A model generated the notes under the pieces. It did not search any database. It was not told the DNA's origin and saw only the letters and a list, made by a program, of their open reading frames with translations. 12,985 nucleotides of DNA. Source: Candidatus Anoxychlamydiales bacterium. Its GTDB lineage: Bacteria; Chlamydiota; Chlamydiia; Chlamydiales; SM23-39. The position numbers were made by a program, and so were the translations under genes. Shown one piece after another: positions 7,487 to 12,985 of this stretch (its first letter is position 1; each line of letters opens with the position of its first letter). The DNA lies in the NCBI GenBank assembly GCA_011064905.1, contig JAAKFW010000023.1:1-12985 (forward strand), read 5' to 3'.

Positions 7487-10187
7487 TCTTAGTTTTTTTT
7501 ACCTATCAGATATAAAAAGATTTTTTATAAAAAAAAAGATTTTATTTTTCATTGCATTTTGTAGCTTCTTTTTAATAGCTTTTTTTATTTTACTTACCTT
7601 GGAGTCGAAATATTCAGCAGAAGCTTGCTTTTTTGAAGATGTTGAAAATGCGAAAACAAAAACTATAGGAAGTTTAAAAGATATTGTTTTATCAGATACT
7701 AATATAGTTTCTTCTGACGCTTCATCTTTTTTTAAATCGAAATCTTTAGCTAAAAAGGTTGTAAAAAAACTATCTTTGCAGATAAGCGTAGAGCCAGATT
7801 TAAATGTTTTTCAAAGAAAATGCAAAATTGCTTTAAAAAACTTACATTTTGAATGTAGAAAAAAAGTTAAAGATACTCAAGATATTACATACGAGAATAT
7901 ATATTTTAAAAAAATAAAACCTAAGTTTTACTATTTAAAAATATCAGATGATTCTTTTTTTGAAGTTTTAGATTTAAACAAAAAGATGCTTTGTAAATCT
8001 CAAGTTCTAGAAGAAGTAAGGTTAAAAGATCTTTCGTTTACAATCAAAAAGATTCCAAAGGTATTTTTTAATAAAACTCTAAAAATTAGAGTAGATTCAA
8101 TAGAGGAAGCTACCCAAAAGATTTTAAAAGATATTAAAGTTATAAAAGATAAATTAGCTCCGAATTATTTAACCATAAAAACTCAAAATGAAAATAGATA
8201 TTTAGCATCAAAAATTTTAAATTCATTGATGGACCTTTATTTAGCGCATTTAAAAAAAGAGCAAAAAAAAATAGTGCAAGATCAATTAACATATTTAGAG
8301 AAAAGAAAAGGCAGCTTGGAAGAGGACTTATTTACTTTTTATGAACATTTAGAAAAATACCTAGAAACAAATATAAAAGATAAAGGTTTTGTTAGTTTAG
8401 ATACTGAAATAGCGACTCTACTTAGAAAAAGAGAGACCTATCAAACAAACTTAAGTGACTATTTGGAGGAACTGAAATATTTAAAAAGTGTTGATCTTAG
8501 TAAAATTGAAAAAATAAACTTTTTAGATGAAAAGTTCATAAAGCTTTCAGATGATATAAAAAGACTAAAAAACAGCAAAAAAGAAGTTTTAATGTCTATA
8601 AGAAAAGATGATTTTGATCTAAAAAAAACAGAAAAAAAAGTTGTAGATGTTGAAAAAACTCTGCTTCCTAAAAGCTCGATAGATCAGCTAATTACTGAAG
8701 TAGATAAAAATAGGATCTTTAACTCTGATTCAAACTCAAGTTTAAAAAATATAAATTTTGAAAGTTCAATAAATGATTTTGTAGATATTACGAGAATAAA
8801 ACAAAAAGAGATTGATAATAATACTCTAAATTTAATGGATCTTTGTGATGCAAAAGCTCAAATTAAAGAAATTTCTAAAAAAAAAGACGATACTTTTTTA
8901 GAAATATCTCAAATAGAGCATATTTCAAAAAATGTTGATAAGGATTCTTTTCAATCAAGCATAGCTAATTTTCTTCCTGAACATTTAACAAAAAATATAA
9001 ATGAAATAGCAAAGAAGCTAGATGATTCTAAAAACTATACGATCAAGGAGATAGAAAGTTTAAAAGAAGAATATAATTTAGAAAAAAAAATAATAAAATC
9101 TTATCTTTTAGATTCTTTAAACTTAAAAAACATGAACTTAAAAATCTTGGATCAAAAGTTAACTTTATCCAAAAAAATTCAGTTAAAGTTATTAAATCAA
9201 GAGATTTCATTTTTATCTTCTAAAGCTAGAGGTTACATCTTTGAGAAAGTGCAAAAAATAAAAGATGGAAAAGAGCTTTTAGAAAATAAATTAATCGATC
9301 TGAAAAAAGATATGCAAAATATTGTTCAGAAATTAGCTATTGAAAAGAAAATTAATTTAAAATCTGAAATGACAAAAAATATGGTAGAGTCTCTATCTAA
9401 ATTAATAGAGTCTAAAAATTTAGATAATAATTTGAAAAAAAATAACTCAAAGGTTATTGATTTAGCCTCTATTCCTGATAAAAATATTACTATTCATCTT
9501 TTTAGAAATTCTATTATTTTAGCTATCTTAGCTTTTTTTATTACATTTATAGTTAGTATATATATTAGAGCGATCAAGGGTTTTCCTATCTCTTTTGAGG
9601 TAATAAAATCTTTAAACTTTGATTTTTTTGGAAAAATTTCTTTCAAATGTAATGGAATAGATGTTGATCAACTAAAGAGAAAAGATCTAGAGTCACTTAG
9701 ACAAATTATATCTTCTATAGATGTTAAGAAACAAAAAATTATAGCAGCTCTTTGCTCAAAAGGCCCAAATTACGTGCACTATCTAGCTGCCCTTTTAGCA
9801 CTTAGCAAAAAAAATATTTTAGTTATAGAGACTAAATCTGAAATCGAAGAAAAAAATGGACTTTTTCCATATTTAGAACAAGATATTAAAAAATTGCCCA
9901 TTCAAAAATTGCAGGCTTATGACTATATTGCTTCCGGAAATCAAAAATATTTTGCTTTTGAGCTTTTAAAATCTTTAGATTTTATTCAAATGATTGATAA
10001 TATAAAAGACAAGTATGATTTAATATTAATATATAGCAATGCTAAGTTAAATTCTGCTGAAGCCAAAATTTATCTGGATTTTTCAGATAAAATTATTTTA
10101 AGCGTTAAAGAAGAGACCCTAGATGATTTAAAACCGTTTTTATCTTGGGCTAAAGAAAAAAAGAAACTTTGTTTTGGGACTTATTAA
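7476..10187 (+). CDS. Wzc/GumC-like polysaccharide co-polymerase with degenerate BY-kinase domain
   Basis: Inner-membrane chain-length determinant expected to partner the Wza-like channel. It has 903 residues, against about 720 for Wzc. TM1 is at about 20-40 (ILFFIAFCSFFLIAFFILL) and TM2 at about 678-700 (SIILAILAFFITFIVSIYI), with a large periplasmic part rich in Lys/Glu/Leu that looks like extended coiled coil (about 235-660). The cytoplasmic end (about 715-903) follows the BY-kinase plan: ESLRQII, ILVIE, IASGNQ...ELLKSLDF, KYDLILIYSN, SDKIILSVKEET. However, the Walker A position reads CSKGPNYVHYLA (from C760) with no GK[S/T], Walker A' is LVIE (782-785) instead of LLIDxD, and Walker B at 847-855 lacks the Asp and the usual PP. 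There is no tyrosine-rich tail. Kinase activity is therefore unlikely. An A9 tract lies at 7529-7537 near the start. Confidence 0.85.
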   Translation: MDPDLSFFYLSDIKRFFIKKKILFFIAFCSFFLIAFFILLTLESKYSAEACFFEDVENAKTKTIGSLKDIVLSDTNIVSSDASSFFKSKSLAKKVVKKLSLQISVEPDLNVFQRKCKIALKNLHFECRKKVKDTQDITYENIYFKKIKPKFYYLKISDDSFFEVLDLNKKMLCKSQVLEEVRLKDLSFTIKKIPKVFFNKTLKIRVDSIEEATQKILKDIKVIKDKLAPNYLTIKTQNENRYLASKILNSLMDLYLAHLKKEQKKIVQDQLTYLEKRKGSLEEDLFTFYEHLEKYLETNIKDKGFVSLDTEIATLLRKRETYQTNLSDYLEELKYLKSVDLSKIEKINFLDEKFIKLSDDIKRLKNSKKEVLMSIRKDDFDLKKTEKKVVDVEKTLLPKSSIDQLITEVDKNRIFNSDSNSSLKNINFESSINDFVDITRIKQKEIDNNTLNLMDLCDAKAQIKEISKKKDDTFLEISQIEHISKNVDKDSFQSSIANFLPEHLTKNINEIAKKLDDSKNYTIKEIESLKEEYNLEKKIIKSYLLDSLNLKNMNLKILDQKLTLSKKIQLKLLNQEISFLSSKARGYIFEKVQKIKDGKELLENKLIDLKKDMQNIVQKLAIEKKINLKSEMTKNMVESLSKLIESKNLDNNLKKNNSKVIDLASIPDKNITIHLFRNSIILAILAFFITFIVSIYIRAIKGFPISFEVIKSLNFDFFGKISFKCNGIDVDQLKRKDLESLRQIISSIDVKKQKIIAALCSKGPNYVHYLAALLALSKKNILVIETKSEIEEKNGLFPYLEQDIKKLPIQKLQAYDYIASGNQKYFAFELLKSLDFIQMIDNIKDKYDLILIYSNAKLNSAEAKIYLDFSDKIILSVKEETLDDLKPFLSWAKEKKKLCFGTY

Positions 10188-10201
10188 AAGATTAAAAAAT
10201 T

Positions 10202-11158
10202 ATGAGAAAAAAAGCTTTAGTTACAGGTGGAAGTGGTTTTTTAGGATCGCATCTTTGTGAAAGATTACTCGATAAAAATTATGAAGTTATTTGTGTAGAT
10301 AATTTTTATACAGGTTCTAAAAGAAATATCTTGCATCTTTTAAAAAATCCTTATTTTGAACTAATAAGACATAACATCTGTTTCCCTCTATATTTAGAAA
10401 TTGATGAGATCTATAATTTAGCATGCCCTGCATCTCCTGTTCACTATCAAAATGATCCCGTTCAAACTGTTAAAACATCAATTCATGGAGCAATAAATGT
10501 TTTAGGCTTAGCTAAAAGAGTAAAAGCTAAAGCTTTTCAAGCTTCTACAAGTGAAGTATATGGGGATCCCACAGTCCATCCCCAAACTGAAGATTATTTT
10601 GGTAATGTTAATCCTGTAGGTATTAGATCTTGCTATGATGAATCTAAAAGATGTGCAGAAACTCTGTTTGTTGATTACCATCGCCAATATAAAATTCCTA
10701 TAAAAATTGCTAGAATTTTCAACACTTATGGTCCAAACATGCATCCAAACGATGGCAGGGTTGTTTCTAACTTTATTGTGCAAGCTCTAAGAGGTGAAGA
10801 TATAACAGTTTATGGAGATGGATCCCAAACTAGATCTTTTTGCTATGTAGATGATTTAATTGATGGAATTTTATGCTTGATGCATTCAGCAGATAGCATC
10901 ATTGGTCCGATCAATTTAGGAAATCCAACAGAATTTACAATATTAGATCTTGCAAAACTTGTTATTAAATATACTAATTCTAACTCTAAAATTGTTTTTA
11001 AAGATCTTCCTTCAGATGATCCAAAACAGAGAAAGCCTGATATATCTAAAGCAAAAAAACTACTCAATTGGCAACCAAAAATAGATTTAGAAACGGGGCT
11101 TTTAAAAACGATTGAATATTTTGAAAGTCTTATAAAAAAAACTGCTGTTTTGAACTAA
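10202..11158 (+). CDS. uxs: UDP-glucuronate decarboxylase (UDP-xylose synthase)
   Basis: Converts UDP-glucuronate to UDP-xylose via a 4-keto intermediate, using bound NAD. The 318 residues are normal for the soluble bacterial enzyme. NAD-binding TGGSGFLGSH is at 8-17. NLACPASPVHYQ at 72-83 is the decarboxylase signature. ASTSEVYGDP at 114-123 supplies the catalytic Ser/Thr, and the YxxxK pair is Y145-DES-K149. ARIFNTYGPNM, DGRVVSNFI, and VYGDGSQTRSFCYVDD complete the family blocks. It begins 14 nt after the Wzc-like gene with a weak A-rich leader, so it is probably the last gene of the export operon. Together with the UDP-GlcA epimerase upstream it points to a polymer or glycan containing xylose and/or galacturonate. 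UDP-glucose 6-dehydrogenase, which would supply UDP-GlcA, is not in the window. Confidence 0.94.
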   Translation: MRKKALVTGGSGFLGSHLCERLLDKNYEVICVDNFYTGSKRNILHLLKNPYFELIRHNICFPLYLEIDEIYNLACPASPVHYQNDPVQTVKTSIHGAINVLGLAKRVKAKAFQASTSEVYGDPTVHPQTEDYFGNVNPVGIRSCYDESKRCAETLFVDYHRQYKIPIKIARIFNTYGPNMHPNDGRVVSNFIVQALRGEDITVYGDGSQTRSFCYVDDLIDGILCLMHSADSIIGPINLGNPTEFTILDLAKLVIKYTNSNSKIVFKDLPSDDPKQRKPDISKAKKLLNWQPKIDLETGLLKTIEYFESLIKKTAVLN

Positions 11159-11175
11159 AAAAAATCTAGTTTTTA
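11153..11175 (+). terminator. Weak possible terminator after the uxs gene
   Basis: AACTA (11153-11157) and TAGTT (11167-11171) can pair across a 9-nt A-rich loop, followed by a short T-rich run. The stem is only 5 bp and mostly A-T, overlapping the stop codon. It sits between convergent stops, where a terminator is expected, but the signal is poor. Confidence 0.2.
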
Positions 11176-11179
11176 AATA

Positions 11180-12301
11180 TTATAATTCTAAATTTTTTAA
11201 AAAATTCAGACCCCTCATTACCTTAACTCCATTTTGCATTTTCTCTCTTTTTAATTCTTTAACAACTTGAATAGCTGTTAAATTATATTTTTCTTTAAAA
11301 TAATAAAGATTCTTACTAATAGTATGATTTCTATTTTTTACTTCTATAATTTTTTCAATTTTATCATCTTTAACCAAGGCAAAATCTACTTCATGTTTTT
11401 CTTTTGTATGCAAATAGTTAAGAGAGTACATCTCAGCTTTATAATCTATTTTAGCCATTATATGTTTAAGTAGACACGTTGCAACTAAATTTTCAAATTT
11501 AATCCCAGAATTACCTTTAACGAGACCTGTATCAAAAAAATAAATTTTTGGTTCTTTTAGTAAGCTTCTTGCTATATTTTTTGAAAAAGGTGTAACTCTA
11601 AATACAATATAAAGAGCTTCTAAAATTTGAATGTATTTTTTTACGGTATTAGGAGAAACAGCTAAATCTTGAGCAATAGATGTATATGATATAGGAGAGC
11701 CTACTCTTTCTTTTAACATTTCGAAAAGCAATGTTATTGCATTTAAATTTTGAATATTTTCAAAATCTAAAACATCGACTCTTAATAAACTATCAACATA
11801 TTGCAATCTCCAACGATTAGCATAGATAAGACTTTCTGCTAGAAATGGTTCTGGAAACCCGCCTCTTTGTAAAAATTTATCGATTGTATATTTTTGATTT
11901 ACTTTTTCACATTCAGCAGGAGATAAAGGCATTAAACGATGAAGGAAATATCTTCCTGCTAAAGAATCGCCTACTCGATTAAAAATTTCAAGCCTGGCAC
12001 TTCCTGTAACTAATATTTTTTGAAAAGAAGATTTGGTATCATATATACCTTTTAGATAATTTTTCCATTCAGGCATTTTATGGATTTCATCTAGTATTAT
12101 TAGTTCAGTTGATTCTAACCATCCTTCATCTAAAATTATTTTCCTGTCTTCTAACCGATCATATGTTAAATAAACAGATGACTTATGCTCTTTTGCAATC
12201 ATTTTAGACAAAGTGGTTTTACCAGCTTGACGCGGTCCAGAAAGGAGCACCATTTTTTTCTTCAAATCTTTTAAAATAGCTTTTTTTTGATATCTTTCCA
12301 T
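11180..12301 (-). CDS. AAA family ATPase with C-terminal DUF4143 nuclease-like domain
   Basis: A widespread accessory-genome ATPase of unknown cellular role, 373 residues from ATG 12301. Walker A GPRQAGKTT is at 22-30 and Walker B LIILDEIH at 67-74. LVTGSAR at 98-104 acts as a sensor-like motif, and GRYFLHRLMPLSPAE follows. The middle has the DUF4143 winged-helix stretch (about 205-262: SPNTVKKYIQILEALYIV, FFDTGLV). The C-terminus has HEVDFALV...IIEVK (303-322), resembling a PD-(D/E)XK-type core with D306, E320 and K322. A longer frame from TTG 12349 exists, but its extra 16 codons lie wholly inside a 62-bp palindrome, so ATG 12301 is preferred. No ribosome-binding site is visible since the palindrome ends 3 nt before ATG. 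It is convergent with uxs and separated from decayed DNA by the palindrome, which suggests an acquired gene. Confidence 0.88.
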   Translation of the reverse strand: MERYQKKAILKDLKKKMVLLSGPRQAGKTTLSKMIAKEHKSSVYLTYDRLEDRKIILDEGWLESTELIILDEIHKMPEWKNYLKGIYDTKSSFQKILVTGSARLEIFNRVGDSLAGRYFLHRLMPLSPAECEKVNQKYTIDKFLQRGGFPEPFLAESLIYANRWRLQYVDSLLRVDVLDFENIQNLNAITLLFEMLKERVGSPISYTSIAQDLAVSPNTVKKYIQILEALYIVFRVTPFSKNIARSLLKEPKIYFFDTGLVKGNSGIKFENLVATCLLKHIMAKIDYKAEMYSLNYLHTKEKHEVDFALVKDDKIEKIIEVKNRNHTISKNLYYFKEKYNLTAIQVVKELKREKMQNGVKVMRGLNFLKNLEL

Positions 12302-12304
12302 ATT

Positions 12305-12366
12305 GACTATTATGCACGCTATTGCAGAAAAGTCTAGACTTTTCTGCAATAGCGTGCGGAATAGTC
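12305..12366. repeat. 62-bp near-perfect palindrome abutting the DUF4143 ATPase start
   Basis: The inner 42 bp (12315-12356) is an exact palindrome centred on TCTAGA, with arms CACGCTATTGCAGAAAAG and its reverse complement. The outer 10 bp on each side continue the symmetry (GACTATT...AATAGTC) apart from two adjacent mismatched pairs. There is no loop, so in RNA it would form a hairpin of nearly 30 bp. It is visibly richer in G+C than its surroundings. It has no T-run on either side, so it is not a typical terminator. It could be a miniature inverted-repeat element, two abutting terminal inverted repeats left by an insertion sequence, or an operator. Confidence 0.9.
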
Positions 12367-12449
12367 GGGGAAAGTCTATGCTAGATCTTTATTATCAGGG
12401 TCTTGTGAAATGTTATAAAAAAACCGGCTTTTTTAAGTATTTTCTAGAA

Positions 12450-12480
12450 AACTAATAAAACTAATGATGTTTATACATCA
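12450..12480 (-). terminator. Probable intrinsic terminator of the outer-membrane-protein remnant
   Basis: On the - strand, TGATGT-ATAA-ACATCA forms a 6-bp stem and 4-nt loop starting at the TGA stop itself, followed by TTAGTTTTATTAG. Some 30 bp further on, an A-tract, GCCGG and a T-tract (12418-12434) provide a second A-T stem. Either could stop transcription of the barrel gene; neither has a strong G-C stem. Confidence 0.35.
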
Positions 12481-12669
12481 AAAAGTATAGGTTAAAGTAA
12501 TAATTCCTGTTGCAAAATCTGAAGTATTTCTACCCCAAACAGAAAACCAAGCTCCGCTGATAAGAGATAAGTTTTCAGAAAAGTTATACTCAATTGCTGG
12601 TGCTAAACTAAGTACATCTTTAGATTTCGCGCCAACTGGAGCTGACAAGCCTGAAATTGTGCCACGACT
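12478..12669 (-). pseudogene. C-terminal fragment of a beta-barrel outer-membrane protein
   Basis: A 63-codon - strand frame ends at TGA 12478-12480 and is closed upstream by TGA 12670-12672, with no start codon of usual type near its beginning. The translation has alternating hydrophobic and polar residues: APAIEYNFSENLSLISGAWF, then SVWGRNTSDFATGIITLTYTF. The WGRN turn, the amphipathic last strands and the terminal phenylalanine are the standard end of an outer-membrane barrel recognised by BAM, similar in style to the transporter-like barrels of the phenol-degradation MetA family (PF13557). Everything upstream of residue 1 is missing or replaced by unrelated sequence, so this is the 3' end of a broken gene. 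The exact family is not certain. Confidence 0.65.
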
Positions 12670-12985
12670 TCAACATTTTTAGACTAAAAATCGTAGTTTG
12701 TTTTCGATGCTTCATAGAGAGCTTCTATTCAAAAAATCTTTCAAACGTTTTTTAAAAGAGCTGTCATGTTTATTAGAATTAAAATATCACCACATAATCC
12801 CAAGAAAAAAAACAATGCAAGCTGTTTAATATGTGAGAGATAGAAATGAAGTTAGGAGTAGACGGTTTTTAGAGGCAGGTCGTATGGAATGGATGTTGTT
12901 GTATATAAATGAGTTAGCTTTCTTTCAAATAAGTATTTGTCCTGTGCAAAAGAGGTTTCTGTCTTGCAATTAATTGTTTTATTAA
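12670..12985. other. Gene-poor, apparently decayed stretch to window end
   Basis: No gene could be supported here. On the + strand a frame runs from 12683 to TAA 12827-12829 (48 codons, ATG at 12707; lysine- and leucine-rich, no recognised motif) and then continues open in the same frame from 12830 to a stop at about 12970. That looks like one longer frame with an internal stop. On the - strand, 12855-12983 is open for 43 codons and includes TTTSIPYDLPLKTVYS, which has a barrel-strand flavour and could be an earlier piece of the same outer-membrane protein. Neither is long enough to call. The absence of intact genes contrasts with the tightly packed DNA to the left. Confidence 0.4.

Noticed and set aside
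7476..10187. Active tyrosine kinase call for the Wzc-like protein
   Set aside because: The expected GK[S/T], DxD and Walker B Asp residues are absent, as is the tyrosine-rich tail.
10508..11067. Two - strand open frames of 91 and 74 codons inside the uxs gene
   Set aside because: They lie fully opposite a well-conserved UDP-xylose synthase and show no family features of their own.
12305..12366. Palindrome as a CRISPR repeat, dif site or standard terminator
   Set aside because: It is a single copy with no spacers, lacks recognisable XerC/XerD arms, and has no T-run after the stem in either direction.
12683..12970. Transposase remnant on the + strand near the window end
   Set aside because: The 48-codon frame and its continuation past a stop contain no DDE, HTH or zinc motif that I can recognise, so no mobile-element identity is claimed.

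Overview
The window is a very AT-rich (about 30% G+C by eye), densely coded bacterial segment, most likely from a member of the Chlamydiota outside the classical human pathogens. The main reason is that a eukaryotic-like (AGX-1/UAP1-type) UDP-sugar pyrophosphorylase lies directly upstream of gpsA, the same pair as CT715/CT714 in Chlamydia trachomatis. Weak ribosome-binding sites and very low G+C fit a host-associated or streamlined lineage. This placement is inferred from gene order and was not tested by phylogeny.

Region 1 (1-4598, + strand) is a compact housekeeping run. It begins with a 5'-truncated gene whose protein joins a GT-B glycosyltransferase family 9 (heptosyltransferase-like) half to an AGX-1-like nucleotidyltransferase half. 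gpsA and a bifunctional NAD(P)H-hydrate repair enzyme (nnr) follow, overlapping by 4 nt. A convergent gene for a diamine-acetyltransferase-like GNAT protein follows on the - strand (4636-5169). The gene-free stretch 5170-5407 holds a bulged hairpin and a good + strand intrinsic terminator with no gene in front of it, so it may encode a small RNA.

Region 2 (5408-11158) is a surface-polysaccharide module. A UDP-glucuronate 4-epimerase on the - strand is divergent from a + strand operon: a Wza-like outer-membrane polysaccharide export lipoprotein, a very large Wzc/GumC-like chain-length protein that overlaps it by 11 nt, and UDP-glucuronate decarboxylase. The two sugar-nucleotide enzymes both use UDP-glucuronate and make UDP-galacturonate and UDP-xylose. 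The export pair would move the resulting polymer across the envelope. The cytoplasmic domain of the Wzc-like protein keeps the outline of a BY-kinase but has lost the Walker A, A' and B residues, so it looks like a pseudokinase. No glycosyltransferase dedicated to the polymer, no Wzx/Wzy and no UDP-glucose dehydrogenase are in view.

Region 3 (11180-12985) looks like accessory DNA: a - strand AAA ATPase of the DUF4143 type, a 62-bp near-perfect palindrome touching its start, a C-terminal fragment of a beta-barrel outer-membrane protein cut off upstream, and about 300 bp of apparently decayed sequence to the window end.
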